Origin: Betaproteobacteria bacterium
GTDB lineage: Bacteria > Pseudomonadota > Gammaproteobacteria > Burkholderiales > UBA9220
Length of the DNA: 39,788 nt
Assembly (NCBI GenBank): GCA_020061285.1
Contig: JAGUYQ010000050.1
Coordinates: 1-39,788, forward strand
Direction of reading: 5' to 3'
Part shown: in pieces, positions 17,489 to 25,641 of the stretch
Numbering within the stretch: position 1 is the stretch's first letter
Layout of the letters: each line of letters starts with the position of its first letter
Notes under the pieces: model-generated
What the model was told of the DNA's origin: nothing
What the model saw: the letters and a program-made list of their open reading frames with translations, nothing else
Database searches by the model: none
Program-made: the position numbers and the translations under genes

Positions 17489-18387
17489 CTGGAAACCGCT
17501 ATTCCAGGGAAGTGATGATGATTCCGGTCGACCTGATCGATGTTCTCAACCCGCGCGAGCGCAACAGTCGCGTCTTTGGCGAAATCGTCGGCAACATCAA
17601 GGCCATCGGCCTCAAGAAGCCGATCACTGTCACTCCGCGCGAGGGGCCGGGTAACGCAGAGCGTTACCTGCTGGTGTGCGGGGAAGGACGCCTCAAGGCG
17701 TTCCGCTCCCTCGGAGAAGCGACCATTCCGGCGCTAGTGGTGAAAGTTAGCGACGAAGACGCTTTCATTATGAGCCTGGCCGAGAACATCGCCCGCCGCC
17801 AGTACCGCCCCCTGGAACTTCTCGCTGGCATCGAACGCCTTCGCGACCAAGGCTACGACAAGAAGGCCATCGCGAAAAAGACCGGCCTTTCGCCGGAATA
17901 CGTACAGGGCATCCTGACCCTGTTGGAACACGGCGAGGAACGGCTGGTAGTCGGAGTGGAAAAAGGAAACATTCCGCTCAACGCGGCACTGGCCATCGTT
18001 GGCGCCGGCGACGATGACAAAGCGGTCCAGTCGGCCCTCCAGGATGCTTACGAGTCGGGCAAGCTTCGGGGAAAACAGCTATTAACGGCCCGCCGCATCA
18101 TCGAGCGCCGCCAGACGTTGGGGCGGTCCGTCGCACGGCATATGCCAAGGAAGCTAACAGATATCACCACATCCAGCCTGGTCAGAACCTACCAGAAAGA
18201 AGTGGCGCGTCAGAAGCTGATGGTGAAGAAAGCGGAATTTGCCCAGCAGCGGCTGATGTTCATTGTTGGAGCCTTGCGCCAACTGTTGGCCGACGAGAAT
18301 TTCACCAATCTACTTCGGGCGGAGGGATTGGATACATTGCCGAAATACCTGGCGGAACGCGTCTGGCCGGGAAGCAGTCTGGCATGA
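17485..18387 (+). CDS. ParB/RepB-family protein, first of two
   Basis: The 300-residue protein has a ParB N-terminal domain: IPVDLIDVLNPRERN, the nucleotide-binding-type motif CGEGRLKAF (residues 65-73) and the SLAENIARRQYRPLELL segment (97-113). A helix-turn-helix follows (KKAIAKKTGLSPEYVQGIL, about 126-144) and a RepB-like C-terminal region. No ParA gene accompanies it, so plasmid partition is unlikely to be its present role. Its ATG overlaps the recombinase stop and is preceded by GGAGGG; its own stop overlaps the next start in the same way. A role as DNA-binding cofactor of the recombinase is inferred from this coupling only. Confidence 0.82.
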   Translation: MTGNRYSREVMMIPVDLIDVLNPRERNSRVFGEIVGNIKAIGLKKPITVTPREGPGNAERYLLVCGEGRLKAFRSLGEATIPALVVKVSDEDAFIMSLAENIARRQYRPLELLAGIERLRDQGYDKKAIAKKTGLSPEYVQGILTLLEHGEERLVVGVEKGNIPLNAALAIVGAGDDDKAVQSALQDAYESGKLRGKQLLTARRIIERRQTLGRSVARHMPRKLTDITTSSLVRTYQKEVARQKLMVKKAEFAQQRLMFIVGALRQLLADENFTNLLRAEGLDTLPKYLAERVWPGSSLA

Positions 18388-19265
18388 CTAAAGTCGCCCT
18401 GGGGTTTCTGCCGGAACCGCTGAGCCTACCGTTAGACAAGATACTGCCCTCCCGGAAAATCCCGGAGGGCCTGTTGATCTCCCGAAAATTCAAGCAGATT
18501 CGGTCCTCCATTGAGGAAGTGGGACTGATCGAACCGCTGTCGGTCGCGGCAGCAGACCGAAACTCTGGCCTGCACGTGCTCCTTGACGGCCACATTAGGC
18601 TGGTCGCTCTGCAGGAACTCAGCTACGTTGAGGTTCCCTGTCTCGTCGCCACGGATGACGAGAGTTACACCTACAACAGCCGGATCAATCGCCTTTCCAC
18701 CATTCAGGAGCACTACATGCTGCGCCGCGCCATTGGCCGCGGTGTGTCTCCGGAAAGGCTGGCTAAGGCGCTTAGCGTCGATGTGTCCCAAATCATCAAG
18801 AAAATGACCCTGCTGGACGGAATATGCCCCGAGGCGGCCGAGCTTTTGCAAGACCGGCAGTTTTCCGCCGAAATCTCCCGGGTGATCCGGAAAATGAAGC
18901 CAACCCGTCAGGTCGAGTGCGTCGAGTTAATGGTATCAGCCAACAGCGTCACCGTGGCCTACGCTGAGGCGCTGCTCGCTGCCACTCCTGCTGCGATGCT
19001 TATGGAGGGAAAGAAGCTGCCAAAGCTAACGGGGGTGACACCAGAGCAGATGGCGAAAATGGAGCGCGAAATGAGCAACCTACAAGGGCAATACAAGATG
19101 GTTGAACAGACTTATGGGCAGGATGTCTTGAATTTGGTGCTAGCCAGAGGATATCTAGCAAAGCTACTAGAAAACCGGCCTGTCTCCCGCTACCTCCAAC
19201 AGCGGCAACCGGAGGTAATGTATGAGTTAGAGGCCATTGTGCAAATGGTCTCGATTGACCAATAG
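18384..19265 (+). CDS. ParB/RepB-family protein, second of two
   Basis: The 293-residue protein is a diverged ParB relative: PLDKILPSRKIPEGL, then IEEVGLIEPLSV and the motif LLDGHIRLVALQEL (66-79), corresponding to the CGEGR motif of the preceding protein. A helix-turn-helix region (SPERLAKALSVDVSQIIKKMTLL, about 122-144) and a RepB-like C-terminus follow. It overlaps the preceding gene by four bases (ATGA). The two ParB-like proteins are similar in plan but not close copies, so they may work as a heteromer. The DGHIR sequence resembles the DGQHR hallmark of the proteins encoded just downstream. Confidence 0.8.
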   Translation: MTKVALGFLPEPLSLPLDKILPSRKIPEGLLISRKFKQIRSSIEEVGLIEPLSVAAADRNSGLHVLLDGHIRLVALQELSYVEVPCLVATDDESYTYNSRINRLSTIQEHYMLRRAIGRGVSPERLAKALSVDVSQIIKKMTLLDGICPEAAELLQDRQFSAEISRVIRKMKPTRQVECVELMVSANSVTVAYAEALLAATPAAMLMEGKKLPKLTGVTPEQMAKMEREMSNLQGQYKMVEQTYGQDVLNLVLARGYLAKLLENRPVSRYLQQRQPEVMYELEAIVQMVSIDQ

Positions 19266-19318
19266 TCCATGACGCCCGGCTACGCCCTAAAAGAAGATAC
19301 TGAAGTAATTCTTTATAT

Positions 19319-19370
19319 GAGAGCTACACCAAACAAATACTTGCAGCAAAAAACTGCGGCTCTCTTTTTC
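19319..19370 (+). terminator. probable terminator after the recombinase/ParB operon
   Basis: An outer stem GAGAGC/GCTCTC (19319-19324 with 19359-19364) encloses an inner GCAG/CTGC stem (19343-19346 with 19354-19357), and five T plus C follow at 19365-19370. The large interrupted loop makes it weaker than a textbook terminator. It lies 53 bp beyond the second ParB-like gene and before a new promoter. Confidence 0.5.
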
Positions 19371-19410
19371 TCCATGACAGCATTTCGCCGGTTGACAGTT
19401 CAAATATACG

Positions 19411-19440
19411 TTGATCCACGGGCGTTTTACTAGATATAAT
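19411..19440 (+). promoter_or_regulatory. sigma70-type promoter of the DGQHR / radical SAM / ATPase operon
   Basis: A perfect TATAAT at 19435-19440 lies 18 bp after TTGATC (19411-19416, four of six consensus bases). It directly precedes the first gene of the AT-rich cargo and would give a transcript starting near 19447, leaving a leader of only about 10 nt before the TTG at 19458. Confidence 0.6.
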
Positions 19441-19457
19441 TCGACTATTGCATTTTT

Positions 19458-20540
19458 TTGCTGCAAATTGGTGCCCGATTGACTGCAACTATTTCCATCT
19501 CTGGGATAATTGGCCGTTGCGGCGACAGAGACGTTTTTATCGGCTTTGCGCCTGCATCCATTTTGGCTCAGGTGAGTTTCGCTGACCTCCTCGACGAAGG
19601 CACCGGCAAGGGATACCAACGTCGATTCCACCGCGAACATAGCCTGGAATTTAAGAAATACATTCAGCAGCCAAATGCCAGCACCATCCCTTTGACGTTT
19701 AACCTTCGGCCAGACTGCTCAGAGCATTGGCGGCTGGAACGGAATGTAGATGTACCTAATGCGGCCACTCTGATGATTTCGGATAAACAGATTCGAGTCA
19801 TGGCGCAAGTAGATTGTCAGCATCGGCTGGGTTACCTCGGGGATAGCTCAATTCCGTTTGCCTTCATGACATTCATCGGCTTGACTGTCGCCGAAGAAAT
19901 GGAAATTTTTAGGGTAATCAATGGTAAGGCAAAAGGGCTTAGTGGAAGTTTATTGGATTTCACAGAGGCAAGATTAGCTGCTGATAATCTCAGCGCCATT
20001 AAGCCGGAGCTCTATGTTGCCCTCCGGTTGCATGAAGAACCTCAGTCTCCGTGGTATCAACGTTTGGACTTAGGCGGGAAATCCACGGTAGGCACCAAGC
20101 GCCAAGCTTCACTACGCACCATGCAAAATGGCGCAAAGCGTTTTCTTCGGGAAGCCCAACTTCCCGCATCTCAAAAGCACGACATGACCGTGCGCATGCT
20201 CATTGATTTTTGGACTGCCGTTTCCATGGTGTTGCCAAAAGAATGGGCCGCTCCTCGTGCTCACATGCTTACAAAAGGGATTGGTGTATATAGCCTCATG
20301 AGGCTGGCTGGCGTTCTGGTTCGTGAAGCGCAGCAAGGCGGTCGCATCTGTAACTTGGATTACTTCATTTCAAAGCTTTCTGACTTTCTTGATCGTATTG
20401 ATTGGTCCAACCGGGGGCCATTGCATGGTTATGGTGGCACCAGTGGCGCTGATGCGGTGCTAGCCCTGCTCCTACAAATTCGGTCCAACCCTATTGGGGC
20501 CTCAATAAGTTATGGCAAACAAGAACATCCTATTAATTGA
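19458..20540 (+). CDS. DGQHR-family (DndB-like) protein with a DCQHR variant motif
   Basis: The 360-residue protein belongs to the DGQHR/DndB-like group, which shares a distant ParB-type fold. The hallmark reads VDCQHRLGYL (119-123 DCQHR), with cysteine in place of glycine, and FRVINGKAKGLSGSLLDF follows as the family's second motif (FxxIN...). DndB represses phosphorothioation genes; other members accompany DNA-modification clusters, but most are uncharacterised. The start is uncertain: TTG at 19458 or TTG at 19479, both without a ribosome-binding site and close to the predicted transcription start. Its 3' end overlaps the radical SAM gene by 29 bp, indicating cotranscription. Confidence 0.75.
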   Translation: MLQIGARLTATISISGIIGRCGDRDVFIGFAPASILAQVSFADLLDEGTGKGYQRRFHREHSLEFKKYIQQPNASTIPLTFNLRPDCSEHWRLERNVDVPNAATLMISDKQIRVMAQVDCQHRLGYLGDSSIPFAFMTFIGLTVAEEMEIFRVINGKAKGLSGSLLDFTEARLAADNLSAIKPELYVALRLHEEPQSPWYQRLDLGGKSTVGTKRQASLRTMQNGAKRFLREAQLPASQKHDMTVRMLIDFWTAVSMVLPKEWAAPRAHMLTKGIGVYSLMRLAGVLVREAQQGGRICNLDYFISKLSDFLDRIDWSNRGPLHGYGGTSGADAVLALLLQIRSNPIGASISYGKQEHPIN

Positions 20541-22098
20541 ACCGGGATACCGAAACAAGTATCCCCCTCTCGGCCTGATGAAAATCGCGGCCTACCATGG
20601 CCCTTATGGTAAACGTGACAACGTCAAATTTATCAAGGGGGAATCCGACCGATCCGTCCTGAAAACCAACTGGGACCGGATTTACGTTACGACGCTGTTT
20701 ACTTTCGAATGGAAAGAAATTTCTAAGTCCATTGATTATGCGTTAGAAGCCGCACAAGGTAACGCCAGTAAGGTATTTGTCGGTGGGATCGCAGCATCAC
20801 TTATGCAAGATGACTTTATTGCTGAGTCAAAGTGGCGAGGTATCCGGTTTATCAAGGGTCTTCTAAGTGACCCGCCCGCCAAGGCCCTGCAGCTTGATGA
20901 CTTTGACGAAGAACTTTATTCCGATGACGTGAATGGGACACCCATAGAAGACCTTGTGCCCGACTATTCCATCCTCGACCAGATCAAGGCGCAATATGCG
21001 TATCCTGTGCATGACGCGTACTTTGCTTATGCTTCCCGAGGGTGCATACGTAAGTGTGATTTTTGCGGGGTTCCAAAACTAGAAGGCGGGCAGAGAGATG
21101 CGCAATCGATCACAGGTATCGTAGAGGCCATAGACGACCGGTATGGCCCTCGGCGCGACTTGATGTTAATGGACAACAATATCGTTGCATCCACCAATTA
21201 CAAAAACATTATTGCGGAAATTCGCGACCTTGGATTTGCTCGTGGAGCAACACTAGCACGCCCTGGCAAACCGCCGGTGCAGCGGCGCGTGGATTTCAAC
21301 CAGGGGGTTGATGCAAGAATTCTCGTCAAGGATGAGATGTACCTAAGGGAAATGGCCACGATCTGTCTCAAGCCCCTGAGAATCGCATTTGATCACCTTG
21401 GCGTTCGAAATACATACGAAAAAGCAATTAGGATGGCTCATGATGCCGGACTGCATGAATTGTCTAATTACATGCTTTACAACTATGAAGATACCCCTAC
21501 CGATTTGTATGAGCGGATGCGGCTGAATATCGATTTGAATGTGGAGCTTGGTATTCGGATATTTTCTTTTCCGATGCGGTATCAGCCAATCTTTAAGAAA
21601 GATCGCAGCTACTTTGGTACATATTGGAAGCGCTATCAGTTACGTTCCATGCAGATCATTCTCCAGGCTACACATGGAATTGTAAGTGGTTCGCGAGATT
21701 TTTTCATGGAAGCCTTTGGGGAATCCCCGGAAGAGTATGAGGCTTTGCTTCTGTATCCTCAGCATTTTTTGTTTAATCGTCATTGGTATCAAAAATTTGG
21801 CGGAAGGGCTGAGTTTGAAGAGTTTACTCGTGAATTTGGCCGCCTAAACAATGAAGAGCGTGATGAACTTTTAGTCCTACTTTCTAATTCCATGCCGAGT
21901 GCTTACGCTGGTCTCATTGGCCAAGCCACGAGTCCCAATGTAAATCGAATTCTTGGTTTCTACGTCCCGCTATCCCATGAAGCCGAACGAAAGATTTGGG
22001 AGTCCATGAAGGCCCAGAAACGCCCCATTCCTACAGAAGAAATCACTATTCCCGAAGACGAGCGCGTTGAAGATGCCGGGCTCGCAGAAAGCATTTAG
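20512..22098 (+). CDS. radical SAM protein with a B12-binding-like N-terminus
   Basis: The 528-residue protein carries the iron-sulfur cluster motif CxxxCxxC (Cys178, Cys182, Cys185 in RGCIRKCDFCGVPK). The N-terminal part (ILLIEPGYRNKYPPLGLMKIAAYHG...VFVGGIAASLMQ) resembles the Rossmann domain of cobalamin-dependent radical SAM enzymes, but no DxHxxG cobalamin-ligand motif is visible, so B12 may not be bound. The core continues with LMLMDNNIVAS, GVDARILVKDEMYLREM and LSNYMLYNYEDTPTDLYERM. The roughly 180-residue C-terminus is not recognised. It is cotranscribed with the DGQHR gene before it and the ATPase after it. The reaction and substrate are unknown; base or nucleoside modification is a hypothesis from context. 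Confidence 0.85.
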   Translation: MANKNILLIEPGYRNKYPPLGLMKIAAYHGPYGKRDNVKFIKGESDRSVLKTNWDRIYVTTLFTFEWKEISKSIDYALEAAQGNASKVFVGGIAASLMQDDFIAESKWRGIRFIKGLLSDPPAKALQLDDFDEELYSDDVNGTPIEDLVPDYSILDQIKAQYAYPVHDAYFAYASRGCIRKCDFCGVPKLEGGQRDAQSITGIVEAIDDRYGPRRDLMLMDNNIVASTNYKNIIAEIRDLGFARGATLARPGKPPVQRRVDFNQGVDARILVKDEMYLREMATICLKPLRIAFDHLGVRNTYEKAIRMAHDAGLHELSNYMLYNYEDTPTDLYERMRLNIDLNVELGIRIFSFPMRYQPIFKKDRSYFGTYWKRYQLRSMQIILQATHGIVSGSRDFFMEAFGESPEEYEALLLYPQHFLFNRHWYQKFGGRAEFEEFTREFGRLNNEERDELLVLLSNSMPSAYAGLIGQATSPNVNRILGFYVPLSHEAERKIWESMKAQKRPIPTEEITIPEDERVEDAGLAESI

Positions 22099-22106
22099 GA
22101 GTTTTT

Positions 22107-23669
22107 ATGCCCTCAGTTGTTGCTCAGGTTAACTTATCCTCTCTCACATCGCGCCAAGAATCATTAACTGGAAGTGTGATGGTCGGAAAAGATATATTGG
22201 ACCTGTTGGCAGGGTCAATGTATGTCAATCCGCTCAACGTCTATCGTGAGTATGTACAAAATGCGGCGGATTCCATTGATGAGGCCCGTGACCAAGGGCT
22301 TCTTTTCTCACAACAACCAGATGTTTTGATCACTTTCGATCAAATTGCTCGCTCAGTTAAAATCCGAGATAGCGGAGTTGGCATACCGGCAAGGGACTTT
22401 GCAGCTCGCCTTACCACTATCGGGGCCAGCCAGAAGCGCGGCAAAATGCTCCGGGGGTTTCGTGGAATAGGACGATTATCTGGTCTGGGTTATTGCCAGG
22501 AGTTGATTTTCCGCGGTCGCTCTGAAGGCGATAAAAAAGTCATGGAAGTCCACTGGGATGGCCGTGCATTGCGAGAGAAAATTCGTGATCAGGCCTTCGA
22601 CGGTGGGTTGGCAGAAATTGTCCAAGCGGCCGTGACGGTTAATACATTGCCAGCAGATGGATTTCCCAATCGGTTTTTTGAGGTCGAGCTTCGGAAAGTC
22701 TCGCGCTTGCGCAACGATCTTCTTCTAAATGAAGATGCGGTGCGCCATTACCTTTCACAGGTCGCGCCGGTTCCATTCCGCGAGGATTTTCTCTTTGGGG
22801 AGGAAATTCAGAAAAATCTTGAGCTATATGGGATTAGGCCGCCGATCCATATCGAAATCAATGATGGAAAGGGTCAGGTATTTCATCGTGCACAAAATAA
22901 AATTCCGTTAACTGACAAGATGTTTGATCAAGTCAGAGGTGTTGAGTATGTGACATACCAAGGGGTTGACGGAGATGTGTGCGCCATTGGTTGGATCACT
23001 GATCACTCATATGCAGGAGTCATTCCCAAGAAACTGGGGCTTGGGGGAATTCGGCTCCGCGCCGGCAACATTCAGGTCGGAGATGAATTAATACTTGCGG
23101 AGTTCTTCCCTGAATCACGCTTTGCTGGTTGGGCCATGGGGGACATTCATATCATTTCTCCCAAAATCCTTCCGAATGGCCGTAGAGATGAATTTGAGCC
23201 GAGTACACACTACTCGCATCTACAGGGGGAGCTCACCATTCAAGCGAGGCAAATTACGCACCGAATTCGTGAACGATCCGCTCAACGGAATCGATCGCGC
23301 TCGGTTCAACAGCAAGTTGGGACTATCCAAGAATGGCTCGATGTCGCGGATAAAAAGTCGCTCCCGCCTCTCTTGACCAAGGTGATTCGAGAGGTGGCTG
23401 AAGAAAAACTAGTTCAAGCTCACAAAGACGCGGAACGGTTGAATAACAGCTCAGAGGATTTCTCTGGTGCTCTTGGGAGAATTGCTGAACTGGATACAGC
23501 CTTGGCAAAATTTCCATCTTGCGCCACGACCGGGAGCGCTGATAAGTCGAGCGAAAAGCTTGAAAAACCTTTGGCCGCTGCGCTCAAGACTATTTTGAAA
23601 AGTGCGAAGAACCCGAAGGCCGGTTTCGACCTCGCAATAGAGGTGTTGAAGGCTATTGAGAGCGCTTAA
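22107..23669 (+). CDS. Hsp90-type (GHKL) ATPase
   Basis: The 520-residue protein has the Bergerat ATP-binding fold at its N-terminus: N-box VYREYVQNAADSIDEA (Glu48, Asn52), G1 box IRDSGVGIP (Asp88) and a glycine-rich lid GFRGIGRLSGLGYC (117-130). The N-box is closest to HtpG-like proteins, yet the protein is shorter than HtpG and its C-terminal region (about 390-520, charged and helical) is unlike the HtpG dimerisation domain. GHKL ATPases of this sort occur in several defence and DNA-repair complexes. A clear AGGAG lies before the ATG at 22107, only 8 bp after the radical SAM stop. It ends the plus-strand operon. Confidence 0.82.
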   Translation: MPSVVAQVNLSSLTSRQESLTGSVMVGKDILDLLAGSMYVNPLNVYREYVQNAADSIDEARDQGLLFSQQPDVLITFDQIARSVKIRDSGVGIPARDFAARLTTIGASQKRGKMLRGFRGIGRLSGLGYCQELIFRGRSEGDKKVMEVHWDGRALREKIRDQAFDGGLAEIVQAAVTVNTLPADGFPNRFFEVELRKVSRLRNDLLLNEDAVRHYLSQVAPVPFREDFLFGEEIQKNLELYGIRPPIHIEINDGKGQVFHRAQNKIPLTDKMFDQVRGVEYVTYQGVDGDVCAIGWITDHSYAGVIPKKLGLGGIRLRAGNIQVGDELILAEFFPESRFAGWAMGDIHIISPKILPNGRRDEFEPSTHYSHLQGELTIQARQITHRIRERSAQRNRSRSVQQQVGTIQEWLDVADKKSLPPLLTKVIREVAEEKLVQAHKDAERLNNSSEDFSGALGRIAELDTALAKFPSCATTGSADKSSEKLEKPLAAALKTILKSAKNPKAGFDLAIEVLKAIESA

Positions 23670-23815
23670 CGTGGAAAGCCTTCCCCTGTTTTGAGGACCG
23701 TTTTGTCCATTGAATGGGATATTTCGGAGTATCTTGCGGAGCAGCCCGTCCACGCTTGCTATATGTGGATTTAAGCAATCGACGAGGAAATTATATGTAG
23801 TAAGTATTCCCAGCC

Positions 23816-24868
23816 CTATATCCCGAGAAAGGTTTTAGCTAATTTCCCAGCATCACCCGCACTGCTCCCAAACTCATCAGCGGTAAGAGGACGCTCGCCA
23901 AGATTGTCATGGAAACGCTTGGCTATGCTCCCGAAGAACTCTCGGTCAGCTCTTTGTTCTTTCTTGGCTTCAATCCAAATTTCATCAAATGCTTCGAGTA
24001 GCGCCACAAACCCTACCGTTTTTCTAAGGATATAGTCCTCTGCAGTCGGATGATTCCATTCCTTCGGGAATTCATCACGGATTGCACCGAAATAATTTTC
24101 AATAATTTTGACGATCATCTCGTCGTGATTATTGATCCAATAGTAACGAAAAGGTAGCGTCTCATCGTCGAATAACTTTTCGCTCTTCTTCACGGCGATT
24201 TCGTCCGCCTGAGGGGTCTTAGAGATTCTTTTGAGCAAATTCGTCACGAAACTTCCCTGAGTTAAATATTCTGTAGGTAAGTTTCTTTTTCCTAACATCT
24301 TTAACCCCTGAGAGAATGGGCCATCGATAGATGCGTTTAGGGCTCGCGCGATTTCGTGACAAGTCTTATAAGGGCTCCTAAGTTCACTTAGCCCAAAAAG
24401 TTGGTAGATCAGTGACTTCGGGACTGGGGTTTGTTTGCTATTGATGGTTGAGAAGACATATGCCTTCTCATACGGCTGAAGATCCAACATAAATACCACG
24501 GGCAAATCGAATTTACGCACCGTCTCACGATCAGTTCTTTCAAGCCCCCGGATACGATGCTGTCCATCAATTACTTCGCCAATAATCGAGTTTTCGTCAA
24601 ACGTGATAGCCCCATTTTCGACAGAAACCCTATCATCATCACAAGCAACGATTATTGGTGTGGGAAAAGTAGCATCTGGGTCTGTCGTATAAAGAGCAAT
24701 CTCTTTTGTACGCTTAAGACTCAACTGCCGTTGAACCGCGTCGTCGTCTTTATCATCCAAAGTCTTTTCGCGAATGCGCACGACCCGGAGCAGCAAATCC
24801 GCCGGAACTGTTGAAATGTAGAAGGTCCCTATCGGTTGCTTAACGGGAATAACTGGAAATGTTGGCAT
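23816..24868 (-). CDS. DGQHR-family (DndB-like) protein, short form
   Basis: The 350-residue protein has the canonical motif GEVIDGQHRIRGLE (DGQHR at 101-105) and FSTINSKQTPVPKSLIY (139-155), the two hallmarks of DndB-like proteins. The N-terminal VIPVKQPIGTFYISTVPADLLLRV is also typical. Its length is close to that of DndB itself. It lies 11 bp after the membrane-protein gene on the minus strand and is convergent with the ATPase gene (146 bp between stops, with nothing else recognised there). The C-terminal third is unassigned. In this cluster it could be a regulator, as DndB is, or a structural component. Confidence 0.82.
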   Translation of the reverse strand: MPTFPVIPVKQPIGTFYISTVPADLLLRVVRIREKTLDDKDDDAVQRQLSLKRTKEIALYTTDPDATFPTPIIVACDDDRVSVENGAITFDENSIIGEVIDGQHRIRGLERTDRETVRKFDLPVVFMLDLQPYEKAYVFSTINSKQTPVPKSLIYQLFGLSELRSPYKTCHEIARALNASIDGPFSQGLKMLGKRNLPTEYLTQGSFVTNLLKRISKTPQADEIAVKKSEKLFDDETLPFRYYWINNHDEMIVKIIENYFGAIRDEFPKEWNHPTAEDYILRKTVGFVALLEAFDEIWIEAKKEQRADREFFGSIAKRFHDNLGERPLTADEFGSSAGDAGKLAKTFLGI

Positions 24869-24879
24869 TACCTCGCTCC

Positions 24880-25491
24880 CTAGACACGCATACCCCGGCC
24901 ATCATCGGTTGCCGATTCGGCCTTTTCTTTTAAGTCATCTCTTGCCTCATCCGCAGATTCCGCGAAATCATCAAGCTCTTCTTCGTAACTCGCGAGAAGA
25001 AAGGAGTAAATGGCCAATAATACGCCGATAAGAAAAAGCATAATCTGCATACAGTCTTTAAGCGTAAGGCTAAAAACTTTCGGCTCGGAAGTTGCCGCCT
25101 CAGAAAATGCCTGCATGCCTGCCAATGTGGCCATAACTGCTACAAGTGCGACTGCCAGTGTTAAAGCCAGTTGCTTCCAGCCCTTTATCTGTTCATCAGC
25201 TACAATCTTAGCTTTTGCTTCATAAAGCAATGCCGCGCTAGATGTCAGAAATGCAATAGTAAAAGTGTACAACCCACCTGTACGTAAATTGGCGATAAAT
25301 TCATTACCAAAAGAGCGCGCTGCATCAAAAATTGGTACAAATATGGCGGCAAGTACGCCAAGAAGGCCAATCACTACGTATAAGAGCAGAAAAGCCGCAA
25401 GGCGGGCAGGACGCTTTCGGATAACCTTTAGGGGCTCTAGCAGAGACCGATTTATACGTTTTGTACCATTCGTTGACATGCCGTTTGGCAT
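24880..25491 (-). CDS. four-helix membrane protein of the DGQHR cluster
   Basis: The 203-residue protein has four predicted membrane helices (about 31-53, 73-92, 106-126 and 148-168), a basic N-terminus (KRINRSLLEPLKVIRKRPAR) and a strongly acidic, helical C-terminal tail (YEEELDDFAESADEARDDLKEKAESATDDGR). No family is recognised. The start at 25491 is preferred over upstream codons (to 25530) because GGAG lies seven bases before it. It is 11 bp upstream of the short DGQHR gene, so the two are probably one transcript. By context it might be a membrane effector or anchor; this is inference. Confidence 0.6.
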   Translation of the reverse strand: MPNGMSTNGTKRINRSLLEPLKVIRKRPARLAAFLLLYVVIGLLGVLAAIFVPIFDAARSFGNEFIANLRTGGLYTFTIAFLTSSAALLYEAKAKIVADEQIKGWKQLALTLAVALVAVMATLAGMQAFSEAATSEPKVFSLTLKDCMQIMLFLIGVLLAIYSFLLASYEEELDDFAESADEARDDLKEKAESATDDGRGMRV

Positions 25492-25588
25492 AGCGTTACT
25501 CCATTTGCGCCAACAAGACAGGTGGAACACGCGGCACTTAGGTTAAGCGGTGCCCAGCGTAAGGATCAAATAATTGGCTCTTTGCGTA

Positions 25589-25607
25589 TGAAAAGCACCA
25601 CTTTTCA
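25589..25607 (-). terminator. weak hairpin between the DGQHR-nuclease gene and the membrane-protein gene
   Basis: A 7-bp perfect stem (TGAAAAG / CTTTTCA, loop CACCA on the plus strand) lies 35 bp after the stop of the large DGQHR gene on the minus strand. It is AT-rich and lacks a long U-run, so it may only attenuate transcription, or be unimportant. Confidence 0.3.
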
Positions 25608-25641
25608 GACTCATCATGTTTCAGCATAAAGGCCCCCCCAA

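Noticed and set aside
17485..19265. Plasmid partition locus
   Set aside because: There is no ParA gene, no replication gene and no clear parS-like palindrome; the genes are fused by overlap to a recombinase gene.
23670..23815. Possible terminator in the 146-bp gap between the convergent ATPase and DGQHR genes
   Set aside because: Only a 4-bp GGAC/GTCC pairing and weak AT-rich repeats are visible; not enough to call a terminator.
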